This document shows positions 1 through 13,115 of a stretch of 64,000 bases of DNA, piece by piece. The notes below the pieces were generated by a model. The model was not told the DNA's origin and did not search any database. It saw nothing but the letters and a program-made list of their open reading frames with translations. The stretch spans positions 36,765,654-36,829,653 of the forward strand of contig JAYGXS010000004.1 of the NCBI GenBank assembly GCA_036362985.1, in the 5' to 3' direction. The number at the start of each line of letters is the position of its first letter. Position 1 is the stretch's first letter. The position numbers were made by a program, and so were the translations under genes. Origin of the DNA: Ligula intestinalis. Taxonomy: Eukaryota; Platyhelminthes; Cestoda; Diphyllobothriidea; Diphyllobothriidae.

Positions 1-3000
1 AACCACATACTAGAATGCGTTACACTGTTAAAAGGTCACAATAACTATTTTAATTTGATATTTCTGATAAATATAGGATATGAAGACACCACGACCGACC
101 ACGGACACTAAAAACAGTAATCTTTGAGGGCGTTTTGAGATTTAACGGTCTCCATCATCGCTGGAAAAGAAATGGAGACCTCACAGAAATAAGTCCCTAT
201 GCTATGGACAGAAACTTGTTGTCAACAATTAGTTCTACTAAAATATCTTCCAGCATAATCTGTACCGTGTCGTCGATGTCGCAATGAGTGAAACCACAGA
301 ACGAATTTGGTTCACCACTATACAATTATTTCCACAACTTTCCTTCACTGCCTATCCTAACTCTCCACTCGTAAAACTCCTATTATCACCAGTTCCGTAA
401 GACAGAATGTTGAGGCTATGAGGTCCACTACTTAAACTACTCTTGTCAAATATTTCAGCAAGGATCATCCATCCCCGTTCTACTCCCATAAATATTGGTA
501 TGGCAGGCCGGAAGCCTTGCGGGCAAAGAGGCCACTTGTAATGCACTAAATTGCAGAAACTTAGTTTTCCTTCAACGATTATTGTCTTTCAATAATTTAA
601 CAACAAATCCCGCCCATTTTTCGTGTATAGTTTGGCTGATGTGCTGGGGATGAGAGTTTCCCGTTATTTCAGGTCTTGTTTTTGCGAATTTTCGGATGTC
701 TTGACAGTTTGACCGTTGCGTAGAACATGTGCCCACCCCACAGCTTGGTGGACGTGAATTAGTGGGGTAGGCTTGCGCGCAGTAACTGCCCCACACACTC
801 TCTCTTCCCTCCACCCATTTGTGCCTAGCGGCAATGCAGAATCTGGACGATCGCAGTGGCTAAAAAACCTGTCTACACATAATGAAACACAAAACCTGGT
901 CCCCGAACAATATGACAAAAATAGGGGCGGATTGTAAGTCACCTGAATGGCAGCGCTAAAAAGGCTACACACTGAAGAAAGACCCATTGAGCCCAAGTTT
1001 TCGTTCTAAGGTGGCCGAAATAGCATTTTGGTGGCAGCCCTTCAAATCATGGCGGTTAATGCGTCGTAATACTTTTAAAGCACGTCAGACTATTTGTTAT
1101 CTTCGCCTGAGCAATTTTGGAATCCTCCACATCCATCTCCAATGAAATTCTGTCTGACCTACATACGACTTTACTCTCTTCCAAAAGTTGTCCCTCTCTA
1201 CTGACCCCTTCTCCCCCCTACACTGAATCCCTTCCCCCAAGGATGCTGGCCGCCTTTCCCTTTTGTTCAAGGCTCTCTGTCTCAACGTCAAGCGACTGTA
1301 CACAGGCAGCTGTCTGCGCCTGACTAACCTGAAGCCTCTTTCACTCGCATACACACGCGTGTCCAAAACATTCGCGGCGGCAAAAATGCCATTTGAACAC
1401 GTCATCCCCTAGCCAATGATACTGTCCGCCACCACACTTGTTCCAGGACAACTGTCTCGATATGCAGCTATTGCGCCTGGTTGACCTGAACACCCTTGAC
1501 CCAGTTCCTCTCGCGCGCAAGATAGCTGCAGCTGCGCTAGAGGCCCCTTGAACAAACAATCCCCCCGCTTTGACGGCGTAGTGTAGACCTCAGTACGCGA
1601 CACCCCTCTCGGACAATGTTTAACACCAATTGGGCGCCATATAAACTGGGTTCAAGTCACATAAAACTAGCGGTCGTCCTCTCTTCCTCCAAACACGCCC
1701 TCCCAGGCCTGACTTCACCCTGCACATGTGTTGCGTTACTGGATGTGTCGTTCTTTTGTCTAAAGTCAGGTGATATTTGTCTGACTCCCTTGTTCTTAAT
1801 TACGTGTATCCATTGTTACGGATATTACCTCGTTTATTCTTCACTATTTGTTTAAGAGTACCGTACTACATTGATTGTTATTAGTTGGATTTGACGTACA
1901 CGTTACTACTGCAGACAGAGTCAAATGGATGCAAGATACTCGAAATACTATTTATGACGAAGAAATGCGCTGATCCGACCTCTCTCTCTAAACCGGTCAG
2001 TCATGTGACAGTGGGCGCAGGCGGCTGGGACGACGTGAAGTTCTATGTATAGGCATACACCCACGCCCCCACCCCTCAGGTACGGCAGTATTTATGGGGC
2101 CCTGTGTAATCCATTTAAAGCGTGTCACGGGCCAAATGGAACCCGTTTTGGTTCAGCGCATCTAAATTACAGCCTGCTGTGTGTCCAAGGGGAAAAATCA
2201 CACACGCAGTCAAGTCGGAATACTTGGCCGACGGGATAGTAATATCAGCGCTCTCAGGTCAGTCACTCTTTTCGGAGGGTAAGCTAGGTACTTGTGCTCA
2301 ACATGGTGGATCCACGCCGATGTAATTAGCAGTATCTCGGAAAAAAACAGCGAACAGAAGACTACCAATGTTGTAAATGTAGTCAATAGCCGTGATATCA
2401 CCATCTAATTACGACTTGTGTGAGTCCCCAAGGAAGAACACAACAATAAGAGCGCACAAGTAGAAGTCATTGAGCAAAACTAGTACAGCGTACTAATGTA
2501 AGCAACGCGCAAAAGATTTGACCAATCAGATTGTGACCTCAGGTAGCCAGCGGTTCGATTGGCTTTCTGACCCACCCAACTGACGTGGTAGGGTCCTTTT
2601 TCTGGTTACAGCGGAAAGGTTGTATGGCATGGGAACGACTCGTCAGGGCTGCATGCGCATGCAGTTAAATTGGGCCCTGACGAACAACCAGGAAGGAGAC
2701 ATGATAACTGCAACAAGAGCTGTATTAGCCTTACGTTTCGGAGTCTCTTTCGAAGCTATCATCCGAGAGGTTGCAGAAAAGAGTCTGCGACAGCTTTTGA
2801 TGATAAGTTTGAAAGAGAATCCAAAGACTCAGGTTAATGAAAATCTTGTTTCAATAATGGTAATAATGTCTCCTTCACGACTACTTTCTGCAACTCGTCT
2901 CTTCACTTCTATTAACCCACCTAAAAATATATGTAAGGGGGCTAAGGCGAGGGCCGTTTCAAACTCATTTGCTATGTGTGAAGATGGACACAAAAGACGA

Positions 3001-3480
3001 GGACAGCTGCTTAATTCACCGTAGAGGCTGTGAGCCAGATCAGCGAGGGAGGCTTAATCGCTCCTATCTGCACATGATCGCTCTAACTCTCACGTGATCT
3101 TTCAAGCAACATGTTTACGTTGACTGACTCCCAGTGACCGGAAATACGACAAACTAGATAGGACACTGCCAAACTCATTCGGTTTTTAGAAGGGAGAGAC
3201 CGCCTAACATCTGCGGAAATAAAATTTACGAGGCAAACTTTTGTGATATGTGGCCTATCAAGGGAATATTTGTCCAGTCTTTGACGATGTAACGACGTAT
3301 TCAAATAGTAAATGTTTGCCCCTACTATGGTTAAGTAGGTCTTACTGAATGGCATCTGCGTTTAAGTAAAACGTGGGACATCCGATCTGCCTGTGACTCT
3401 ACCGAAAAGTATGTCGGCAATACAAGTGAAAACGCGAATCCCAGGCGGTAATTGACAAAAAGACACGATCGCTAGGACAA
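1..3480. other. Unassigned sequence, no gene recognised
   Basis: I see no family signature here. The longest open stretch on the plus strand is about 134 codons (2,620-3,024), with no recognisable motif. It has no polypyrimidine acceptor or GTAAG-type donor that would make it an exon. Several open stretches on the minus strand around 570-1,600 also show nothing recognisable. It is best read as intergenic or old degenerate repeat sequence. Confidence 0.4.
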
Positions 3481-3496
3481 AAACCTTATAAACCGA

Positions 3497-4885
3497 TTGT
3501 TTCGGATTTCATTTCGAACCTATCATCAAAAACAGTTGTGGAAACGGGTAGTTTGTACACAGGGATTTGCAGAATCTATAGGATGCAATAGCTCTTCTGC
3601 ACTATCGAAACTTGCAGAACGAGTTGGTTTGGACCTAATTACGCCGTTTTCCTCCGATTTCTTCGATCCCCTTCAATTTGCGTATAAGGCTAGGCGTAGT
3701 ACACTAGACGCTGTTGCCCTGGTAGTCTACTCTGCTCCAGGAGACTTAGATAAGGGCTGTCGTGCATACCGATGTGCTTTTCTCGACTACTCCTTAGCCT
3801 TTAATACGGTCCCGAGCCATCTTCTTCTGAATAAAAATTCTGCATGCGGCTCTCCCGGCTGGGATGTCTCTTGGCTTGGGGACTTTTTCACTTCCCGCAC
3901 TCAATTCGTTCAGTACGGCAAGCGAAAAGCCACGGTCCTTCCCAACAACTGTGGAGTTCTCCAAGGGCCTATAGTATCTCCTCACCTCTTCTCCCTCCAC
4001 AATGAAGACCTACGATCGCCAAAAGAATGTTTTTTTTGTTAGATTTGCTGATGATATGGCTATTAGCCATCCTCTCAAAAGTCAGATACATCTCCAAGTA
4101 CTGAAGGATGGCCTGGACCACGTCTCAGCATGGTCGTCAGCAAATGGCCGTCCGACCGGAAGTAATTCCAGTGTGCTTTCGACTGTGACGCCCTCCCAGT
4201 CCTGAAACCATTGGCATTCTGCCTAACGAGGTATCCTCTTTCCGGTACCTTGGGGTTACTCTGGCATTTAACCTCTCCTTTACTCTTCATATTGAAGGCC
4301 TTTTAATTAAAGTCCGTTAACTTTTATACTATATCAGCCGCAAGCACCAATCTGACGATTTACAGATGCCTACATTCTCTCCCTCTTCCTTTACTGTTCT
4401 CCAGTTTTTTTCCACCCTCACTCAAGAAAGACCTGGTCATTTTTAAAGGTATCCTCCGAATGCTCTCTTCAGCTGCCGGTGTTTCCTACGTTTTTTAGCT
4501 GACATTATAATACAGCGACATTTTAAAACAGTCAAGCGATTTGCTGATCGCATCCTTATTGAGGTCGCTCACCCTCTTCACTCTGAACCAATGGCTGCGA
4601 AGTCTACCCGTAATATGCGTCGAAGCTTCCGTCATGTCTTGCCGTACGTACATCGGCATATCAGTATACCCTAGCATGCTATCTCACGTGTGAAGAAACG
4701 GAAATGGAGAAGTTGAAAGCCAACCTGCCTCCATAACAAAGGTGGATATCGTGTAAACCTTAACTTTGACTATTCTACGACATTTTACCTGATATTTTGT
4801 CTTATCTTATCTCTTGCTCTCTGTGAATGGAGCCAATTTCTGCTGAAACGTTTGGATATTACCCTCAAAATAAAGCATTCTTCTC
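3497..4885 (+). mobile_element. CR1/jockey-like LINE, 3' part, broken (copy 1)
   Basis: This is a 5'-truncated non-LTR retrotransposon. The first frame (to about 4,042) carries reverse transcriptase motifs: a DPLQFAYK block, an FLDYSLAFNTVP block (the first catalytic Asp region) and GVLQGPIVSPHLFSLH. The reading then shifts frame into RFADDMAISHPL (about 4,038), which is the FADD catalytic box. Later parts are further broken. The end at about 4,870 has an AATAAAG tail. The last ~900 bp match a second copy at 14,185-15,240, including the 3' untranslated part, so this is a real family. The protein part would reverse-transcribe the element's RNA at a nicked target site. Frameshifts and stops make this copy dead. 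The clade call (CR1/jockey side) rests on motif style only. Confidence 0.8.
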
Positions 4886-5395
4886 TCACACTACTGGATA
4901 CTTATGAGCCGCGAGTAGTTTGAGTCATGGTTACCGGGCCTCCAGTCTACAAACAACTGCAATAGCCTTCCCAACTCATATTCAGTGCTAAGAGTTATTT
5001 TGGTATGCAGTAGGATAGTAACTGCATACTATAAATACAGCAACTGCCCGTACATGAATTACCCGTTTCTATTACTATCTCTGACGATGAGTTTGAACTG
5101 GGGTCCGAAGTACCAGGCGAATAAAGTTATCGTTCCACTGATCGTGTCTACTTATCATTATGCCGGCAGTTATAAGTTGGCTAAAGCGGATAGCGGTGAC
5201 GGTTAATAAGCTCAGAAATGACCAGTTCAGTGCCTCTATACTTAGTCTTACTTACCTACCGGGCGTTAAAGGTTGCCCAGGTGTCTTACAAATCAGCTCA
5301 GACGAAGTTTAGGACGCATGTAAGCGTATATTCCTATTTGTTATGCTTATTGTAATAATAGAATGCATGTCAGCTATTGATACAGTCATACGAGC
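4886..5395. other. Unassigned AT-rich spacer
   Basis: Between the LINE tail and the dispersed repeat I recognise no coding motif or RNA gene. One 73-codon open stretch (4,985-5,206, plus) has no known signature. Confidence 0.35.
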
Positions 5396-5512
5396 GTCAT
5401 GTGTGCGTTTATACTCCGACAATGACTTCTGACTTCTGATAAGGTACTGCTCAAGTCTACTTCACTATACTTCACGTGCAAGTCACAAGCGCACTCGAAC
5501 ATACTAATACTA
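5396..5512 (+). repeat. ~115-bp repeat, copy 1 (second copy at 8,900)
   Basis: The stretch beginning GTGCGTTTATACTCCGACAA and ending with ACATACTAATAC recurs at about 8,900-9,000 with small indels, in the same orientation. It lies just before the long tandem-structured repeat here. At 8.9 kb it lies just after a fragment related to the RTE 5' region. Both placements suggest it belongs to one larger dispersed element. Confidence 0.7.
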
Positions 5513-5519
5513 TCCGCTG

Positions 5520-6610
5520 GTCTTAGTAAGTATGATTAATAGAATTAGCATGTTTGGCAGTGGCATATTACCTCTAGCAGCAGTATCCTAGCCCAAACTT
5601 AGTAAAATGTGACACAGCTTTTGATTAACAGAGGTGGGAGGGCGGAGACCAAGTAAAGCCCTGATGTATTCCGGGCCTCAAACATGTAGTTAGTCGGAAA
5701 AGCATAAACCCAGATTCACACTCCCTTTTGGGATCGAGGGGATATGAGTAGACGTTCTGTAGGGTCCAAGCTACAGCTCGATACTGTAGTGGGCCTATAG
5801 GCGGTAAACTTTACGACATAAAGGTACGGTAGGACTTTTGCTATCATATAATAGTTTTATTTAATCCATAAGCTACTCACTTTACCTCGTAGAGATTTGG
5901 AGTGCAAACCGGGTGCCAACTTCTTAAAAAAACACACACAGGCCGTATACTATTTACTGGCCCTAGTAAGCATGATTACTAGAATTAGCACCTTAGCATA
6001 GGCATGTACTTCTAGCAGCAGGATCGTATTCCGAACCTAGTAGAAAAGGACACAGCCTGATGGATAGAGTTGAGAGGTGGAAACCAAGAAAAGCTATGCC
6101 GTGCTCAGGGCCCCAAACATTTAATTATTCGGGATAGTTTAAACCCAATTTACACTCCTTATTGAGGTCAAGGGGGTATGAGCCACAGCGCTGGCTTTAA
6201 TGAACGTCACCTATGACACATGGTACTGTCAGTGTTAGTACTAGTACTACTAACGCGCAGCTACATTGCTAGCTAATAGTAGTAGAAATAGATGTAACCG
6301 TATCCGTCACGGCCTTTTTGAATCGGTTTTGACACATACTAAGGGGGAGTGAGGGTAGGTAGTGCGGTTGTATCCGTGCAAAGTCTACGGTCAATTAGGA
6401 CTAAGGCGGCTTGCATTGGAGAAAGCGGCTAACGCCGGGTCCCGTTTGATCTTTTTGGCCCCGGGCGAAAGTGAAAAGTGCGGTTGGCGCCAACTACATC
6501 CGCTATCACTATTATCTACCCCCTGAGACTGTCACCTTCTGTGCCGACGTGTTATTGCACTCAGTAGACTTAATCGAAATCGATGGTGTAACACATACAC
6601 CGTCGGTAAC
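5520..6610 (+). repeat. Dispersed repeat A, plus copy with ~440-bp internal period
   Basis: Two related units start at about 5,521 and 5,961. Each carries AGTAAGyATGATTAnTAGAAT, then TAGCAGCAG, GACACAGC, a GTGG(A/G)...ACCAAG block and a TTTACACTCC-like end. Distal to them is GCATTGGAGAAAGCGGCT (about 6,412), then CTGAGACTGTCACCTTCTGT (about 6,523) and an ATCGAAATCGATGGT block (about 6,573). The whole order returns in reverse complement at 10,570-11,790 and partly at 15,420-16,900. No long ORF is present. It may be a non-coding 5' region of an LTR or LINE element, or a satellite-like dispersed repeat. I cannot name it. Confidence 0.75.
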
Positions 6611-8640
6611 AGTTCTCACAAAATTCCCTCAAAATCGCGCTGCTGCATAATTCTAAGCAGGATCTTTTAATAAAAGGTAATTATCGCCTTTGTTACGACA
6701 GGAAAATTCATTCTTTCAGTTTTTACAAACGAAAAGATGATATTACGAGGTTATTAACTTCCCTAGAAATTAATCGCTAACTCGAAGTAAATGAGTGTGA
6801 ACTAGGGTTTATAGGCACATACTGAAAGTTGATAGGAACATTTGAGCCGAAGTCTATAAGCCACAGTGGGATAACCGTGTAATATTCATAAAACTGCTAA
6901 CAGCTAGCCAGTAGTATTTATGGGGTACCCAATGCACCATATTTAGTATTGATAGCACATTTACTAGTTAGAAAAAATGAGCAAAGGCGCACTGCTTAAA
7001 TAGTGATTATTAGGAGCGTATTACCCACCGTAACTAAAATAATTCTGTTTGACGTCAGTTTATAGGCATTGCCAATGAAAATCACACAAGACGAGGATTT
7101 GAACAGGGATATTCCCTTGAACGAGGTAAGCCTCCATCTATTAAACCTAGTGTCTCAGGCAATTTAAAAGACCGTTTGCGAAGATCCAGCGACCAAAATA
7201 CTCCCATTTTCCTCCTACTTTTCACGAACACAACCTCGCCCTTCAGTAATTGTCTCTACCCAAAAAGCGATTCATGACTTTCGATCACCGGTTCGGCGCA
7301 TAAATACTGCAGACGGGTGCTGTGTGTGCAGTGAAGACAAGTGCGAACAACTTACGAGGGCGACGATAGCACTCTCGGCCGTTAGCAAAGATGAAGAGAA
7401 GAGGCGATTTAAAAAATGCAGAATTTGCTGCTGCAATTGAAGGCCGAATTGTAGAGAGCGGTTGGGTGACTGGTGTTTGAGATTTTCCAGCGGAGACTGC
7501 GATGAAGTCCTCTGTGACAGAACGAAGGAAAAGGCAAATAAGCGAAGGGAGATGAAAAAAAGAGAGAACAAGGGCATATTGGAAGACAGTTACAGTGATA
7601 AGGAACATCGACAGAGGTTATTGGCTGAACTGGAGTCGTATGCAGCAGCGCGCTGTCAACGATCGGGTGCAAGAATAAAGCTCTCACCTTCACTCCCCAG
7701 CACTAATAGCTTCTAGGGGGAGGTCATGATTTTCCCCGCGATGTGTAAAAGCTAGTTGTAGTCTGTTTAGCTAGCCATCTGGCAGTGACGCGAGCCAAAT
7801 GGGAGATGGTCTACACTGAACAGCTATAAACTGGCAAAAAAAATAAAGCTTGCTTATGGAGTGGAGGAGGGCCAGTTGCGTTGCCCCGCTCACTCAAGCA
7901 CTAACAAAACGACGGCCAGGAACGGGAAACGTATGCGGCGAAATTAGTAAAACAGCGATTAGCTGTTCAAATTTCACGCCAATAAACTGAATTAAAAATT
8001 TCCGGATCTAGTTCAAACAGCTCAGTTGTGTGGTAGAACATAATAAATTAATAATCAAATTGCATTCTGATGAAGAACGATCACCTATCCAATGGTAAAA
8101 AGACTTTTGATAGGCAGGGTGGGCGACTTCTGCAGTACGGGGAGTACCCTGCGAATTTCACTAGTTACACTTTCCACTGTTAATTGAAAATACACAGTTT
8201 CTCGTGAGAATTATAGATATGCCTTCTGAAGGCATGACCACTGTCTAGAGCAGAAGTCGTTAGAACTGGAAAAAAGTGCGTTAAATAACAACAAAATTAA
8301 GGGTTGAATACTGTATCAAACATTTGCATAGGCTACTCTGTAGAACATGAAGCCCAAATATAAAAGTGAGCCATTGACCGTAGATGCTGTGAAGAATAGC
8401 AGACCATACACAGACTACGCAAATTAGAGACAAAAACCATATTCTGCTATCTTTTAAAGTTTATGCAAGGCATTTGAAAGCAATACATAATAGCCATTAT
8501 TCATTTTTAACAGTCCAGTAAAAACATATTTCCGTCCAAAATCAAAATAATTTGTGAAGTTAGAAAATAAGATTCGCTGACTTTCTACAAGAACCGGCAA
8601 CACACGTTTAAATGAGCTTAGTTATAGAAGGTTGATGTTC
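6611..8640. other. Unassigned sequence
   Basis: No domain is recognised. Open stretches near 7,270-7,716 overlap on both strands and are of low complexity (K/E/R-rich on plus, S/L-rich on minus). No good splice context or family motif was seen. Confidence 0.35.
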
Positions 8641-8679
8641 GAAATGGGCCTATCCGATATTATAACTTTTTCGGTGGTC

Positions 8680-8892
8680 TCGACGGTGTGGAAAAAGCCT
8701 TCGAAAGCCAGGACAGCCAACTTATCAGTCTGGTCGCCGGCTACTCGGCGCATCAAGTAGCTGTGGATAGTACACTGACCTCCAGTTAGGGCAAGCAGTG
8801 AGCTTAACAAATTCCTAAACCTGATAAAGATGCAATCGCAGATCCGCAGCCGCAGTGCTACCAGAGTTAACATGATGTCGCTCACTGTGGCA
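8680..8892 (+). repeat. Fragment related to the RTE LINE 5' region
   Basis: This stretch aligns by eye with 17,280-17,480, just upstream of the RTE endonuclease ORF. Shared pieces include GGCTAC(T/C)CGGCGC, a GTGGATAGT-like block, then ATCCGCAGCCGCAGTGCTACCAG against the CAGCGGCAGTGCTACCAGGG seen at 17.42 kb. It is therefore probably a solo remnant of the 5' untranslated part of the same LINE family. No coding motif is visible. Confidence 0.55.
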
Positions 8893-8895
8893 GTG

Positions 8896-9002
8896 TGCCA
8901 TACTTGTGAGCGTTTATACTCCGACAATGACTCCTGATAAGGTACTGCTCAAGTCTACTTCCCGTGCAAGTCACAAGCGCACTCATACATACTAATACGT
9001 GC
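8896..9002 (+). repeat. ~115-bp repeat, copy 2
   Basis: This is a near copy of 5,396-5,512 (TTATACTCCGACAATGACTC, then GGTACTGCTCAAGTCTACTT and CAAGTCACAAGCGCACTC). It has two short internal deletions relative to copy 1. It directly abuts the RTE-5'-like fragment. Confidence 0.7.
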
Positions 9003-10560
9003 CCCATGTTGTGGCACCCATGGCAACCAATACTACCAATACTATCTAGTACTGCGAGCGACTGGTACGCAAGCTGATCTAGTCGAAAAAAGACGGACCC
9101 TTCACAATGAGTACTGGAATGTGCAAATGCAGTTTGGCAGCCTGATGCTCACAGCCTGGCACCAGTTGAAGGACGAAACCCTAAATCACTGTCTGGAGGG
9201 AACACGCACTGAATGACATTACCGAGAAAGAACAGGGAGACAGGAATGGCCATCTCGCGCTTAGCAGTCATCACCAGACAACCATACGCAATCACGCCTA
9301 AGTGTGGTGTGACAAGCGCCCCCTTGACCACCGCTTGAGCGGTCGAGTACCAAGTAGCGTACGAATGAATGAAAAAACGTTACTAATCTCCTTATGCCCA
9401 ACATAGGTGCAACAAGGCAATTGACTACTACCAAATGTCGCTGTCAGAATTGCAAGTAGAGGAATTGGGTTTGGCGAGAGACTAATAAACCTTAGTTTTT
9501 TCCTCTACGCAACGATATTGAAAACTTTTGGGGTACGAGAATTAGAACCGAGTACGTGTCGTAAAGATGCTTTCAGAATTGTCACAAACACATGTTGATC
9601 TGCTATTTCAAAAGTAGTCGTACATTTCAGTCAATTCAAGGTTTCGAAATTTTATACAAGCCTAGTCGATGTACCCATGATGTCAAATTCGATGACACCA
9701 CTAAGTTAGGCCATGTCCTCGCCTACACCGGTTCACGTCTCAGACTTCCTCGAAATGCGTCGCACAGGACACCAATTTCGAGAATCAAGACAAAAATATA
9801 CCACCGAGACTTTCAACACAGAAATACTTCGTTTATTCCGTACGGAGACTTCGTCTGAGGAGAATCAGTCACGCGGGGAGGACGCGACCCAGGAACAATT
9901 TCCATTACAGCGAACCTAATTGCTGGGTAAGTAGCAAGCCAACATCAAACGCACATGATGGAATCGCGGCAAATAATGACTTGGACGCGGACTGCCAAGC
10001 CATCATCGCATCAGTCATGACCCAAAGTGATGTTCATTGGAACTGCTACTTTTAGCACGCAGGCTGTCCGTAGCCACTATAGATACTGGGCAATCTGTGC
10101 ATTTATTACCCTATTCTACAGTTATCTCTGATGATATGTTCAAGCCAGAATCCGAGATGTCAGGCAAACGAACTTCTCGTTCCAGCGCTCGCAAATTTTA
10201 CTTCTCAATTGCTTCCTGGAACTTGCCTGCTCGCTTCTATCAGCAATACGTTCTTTCTTGGTGGCCCACACCCAATTAGACACTAGCAAACGGTCATTAT
10301 CGAAAGCCTCTGTCCGCAAGACAGTTGACCGCATGCGTGGAATCCGCCAATGGCCAGAAAAGATTGGATAAAAGCACGAGACCTACAATCTTCTGCGCAG
10401 TCGGCTCGAATTCGGTCTTGTATTGATGATTTCATTGGCCAACTTCGTAAAATGATGGAAACGTCAATTAAAGAACCACTAAAATGAAATGGAGGCTCTC
10501 CATCGTCGGCAACACTCGAAAACCCTACGAATTTCTTCGGCAACTCAATGAAAGAGCCCT
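9003..10560. other. Unassigned sequence with short open stretches
   Basis: Plus-strand open stretches at 9,592-9,919 and 10,037-10,279 have no recognised domain. A 23-bp piece near 10,548 (CAATGAAAGAGCCCTTAAGTG) is echoed near 11,985 (CAATGAAAGAACTCTCAAGTG), so this area also holds repeat sequence. I cannot assign a function. Confidence 0.35.
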
Positions 10561-10569
10561 TAAGTGACT

Positions 10570-11790
10570 GCTTATGTGTGTGTTCAACCATCGATTTCGA
10601 TTAAGTCTACCAAGTGCACCAACACGTCGGCACAGAAGGTGACAGTCTCAGGGGGTAGATTATAATGATATCAGACGTAGTTGACGCCAAACACACTCTT
10701 AACTTTCGCTCGGGGCCAAGAAGACCAAACCAGACCCGGCGTTAGCCACTTTCTCCAATGCAAACCAAAAACACCGCCTTAGTCTAAAGTGACTGTAGAC
10801 ATTGAGTGGATACAACCGCACTTCCTACCCTCACTTCCCCTTAGTAGATGTCAAGACAGGCTCAAGGAGACCGAGACCGATACGGCTACTGCTATTTCTA
10901 CTACTACTGACGCTAATATTAGTCGGAGGTGACGTTGATTTGAAATCAAAATTCGATCTCAACAAAGAGTGTGAATTTGGGTCCATGCTATTTCGAGTAA
11001 ATACATGTTTGAAGCCCTGAACATATTAGAGCTTGCCTTGGTTTCCACCCTCTCAACTCTATGCACCAGGCTGTGTCCGTTTCTATTAGATTTGGAGTAC
11101 GAAGACTCGGATACCGCTGTTATAAATACGTGCTTATGCTGTAGTGCGAATTCTAGTAATCATACTTATTAAGAACATTAAATCATATGTTCTAATACGG
11201 CCTGTTTGCGGTTTTAGGAAATCGGAACCAAGTATGCACTCCCAATCTGTATGAGGCAAAAATATAAAAAGTTTGTGGAGTAGGACAAAGCGTCTCAGTG
11301 ATAGGCACTGCTGCCACCACTACTATATCTACAAAACTTATTAGCGATACATCTCAGTGATATTAGTAATATTACACTGACTATTTTAAGTCAGGGGTGA
11401 GGCTGGTTAAAAGTCAACGCTGGGGTTCATATCCCCTCGATCTTAACAATGAGTGAATCTGGGTTTATGCTATTCCAACCAAATACATGCTTGAGGCTCG
11501 GAGAAAATCAGACCTTGCCCTGGATTACGCACTTTTTTTCAAAGTGGGGTCAGTTTCCCTGAAGTTTACACTGCGAGTACTAGGATCCTGCTGCTACAAG
11601 TAATATGCCAATGCTAGGAGTGCTAATTCTGGTAAACATACGTACTGAGATAAGTAAATAGTATACTATAGTACAGCCCGCACGTGCACCTTGGAAATCA
11701 GAGACTAGTATGCAGTCACAACCTACATCGGGCAAATAGTAAGCTGAAGGTATAAAGAAACTTTTATTAAATAAAAGCCCAAGTTCTACA
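10570..11790 (-). repeat. Dispersed repeat A, minus copy
   Basis: Read on the minus strand, this repeats the order seen at 5,520-6,610. Two tandem units lie about 480 bp apart (the TAGAATTmGCAC-type core at about 11,140 and 11,610). Then come GCATTGGAGAAAGTGGCTAA, CTGAGACTGTCACCTTCTGT, the CGACGTG box and the ATCGAAATCGATGGT block at about 10,590. Conservation is strong in the distal 150 bp and weaker in the tandem part. Together with the plus copy it forms an inverted pair with ~4 kb between. Confidence 0.75.
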
Positions 11791-11799
11791 ATGCCCATC

Positions 11800-12560
11800 G
11801 GTCTCAACGTACAGCCACTTGCAGCTTTTCAGGCTAAGTTTAACTGTCTACAGTACATAGCACTAGCTTAGAATTTACAAAGCATCTCCTGTCTATTAGG
11901 GGGCTAACTTCTCCAGAAGCGACTAGATATGGAAGCTTAGTAATCCCTAAAATTGTGTCAGTAGCTGAGTAATCAGCAATGAAAGAACTCTCAAGTGACT
12001 GGTTATACTATGTAAATAACGAATGGACTTCCAAGAGTTCGGTCATGATCAAGCGTCAGTGTCAGTACGGAAATCGTTCCTTTATGTTTGCAAACTTACC
12101 GGTCACGCTTTTTCTATCCCCAAAGCGGAATTGTCTTTTAAATAGTAAATCTTAGGAAGTGGCGACCCGTCCGAGGAGTATCTTAGTCACTGGAGTCGCG
12201 CGCTGTCCGTGGGAGAATTAAATAGCGTCCCCTTGCATATGCATTCAGGAAGGGAGCTATGACGAAGTGCGACAGCTCCTCTGGTATAGTTTCCCCCGAA
12301 GCCGTTGTCAGGGTCCACACGACTGTCAAGTATACGCGGATGAGATCTCCCACGCCAGGTTTCGGCCTAGAAGTGGATCTGCTAGCCAAAAACTTGCACT
12401 ATAGGGTTGCATCGCGCATACTGTCGTGGTTGCCGGCGACTGATAGCCAATTAGTTTTCTAAATGAGCTAGTTGAAATTCTTCACTTAACAGAGACCACG
12501 TGATTTGGCTTCCTAACCAGAACTCCGACTGTAGGTAGGTGCCCTAACCGAAAGGAAGCG
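11800..12560. other. Unassigned sequence
   Basis: Overlapping open stretches on both strands at 12,183-12,462 have no recognisable motif. The rest is AT-rich and without features I can name. Confidence 0.3.
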
Positions 12561-12589
12561 GTGACATGGGGATCCTGACAAATTATAGT

Positions 12590-13115
12590 TACTTGTACTT
12601 GATACGGCTGCGATCATGCCTGATCTAGCCGGCCTCGATGACTTCACGGACGGTACCTCTCCAAGCTTGACGACTAATGACAGTGGATCCGAAAGCTCCA
12701 TCCATTGTCTCTTCCGGCGGCGGAGACCAATTTCGTCCTTACTGTGCCTATTCGGTAGCGGCCTTGCCCCAAGGTATTTAAAGCTGTTGACATCGTCAGG
12801 TTAACAGCCATTAATTCCCAGGGGTATCTTCTCGTGGTCAGAGATGCAGTTCGAGAATAATTTGTTGTTCCCGGTGTTTATGGGAAAGCCAACCGACGTA
12901 GCGATCTTACTCACCCGTGACACTACAGACTGCAGATAATTAAGGCTTGAGGCCAGAAGGGGCAATATCATCGGCGTAGTCGAGATCAGTCAGCCGGAGT
13001 CTGGGTGCAAGCGCAACACCGTCCTATTCATATAGGGCCTTCCCGGGAATCCAGTCAATGACGCGGCTATCTACGAAGCCATTTGGATCGTTGCCGCCAG
13101 GGAAAAGGACGGCTC
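12590..13115 (-). pseudogene. RTE-like LINE fragment, internally deleted
   Basis: On the minus strand the segment gives, in several frames, a DSRVIDWIPGKALYE-like piece and LTDLDYADDIA, the YADD catalytic box of reverse transcriptase. Next come SFKYLGARPLPNRHSKDEI, GLRRRKRQWMELS and AWRGTVREVIEAG, followed by a stop. These match the same blocks of the larger plus-strand RTE copy at 19.7-20.1 kb and 21.93-22.13 kb. Between KYLGAR... and GLRRR... about 150 residues present in other copies are missing. The 3' untranslated end (GATCAGGCATGATCGCAGCC) matches that after 22,130. The element is dead through stops, frameshifts and the deletion. Confidence 0.8.

Noticed and set aside
2620..3024. 134-codon ORF as a gene
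   Set aside because: No domain, no start context or splice signals, surrounded by unassigned sequence.
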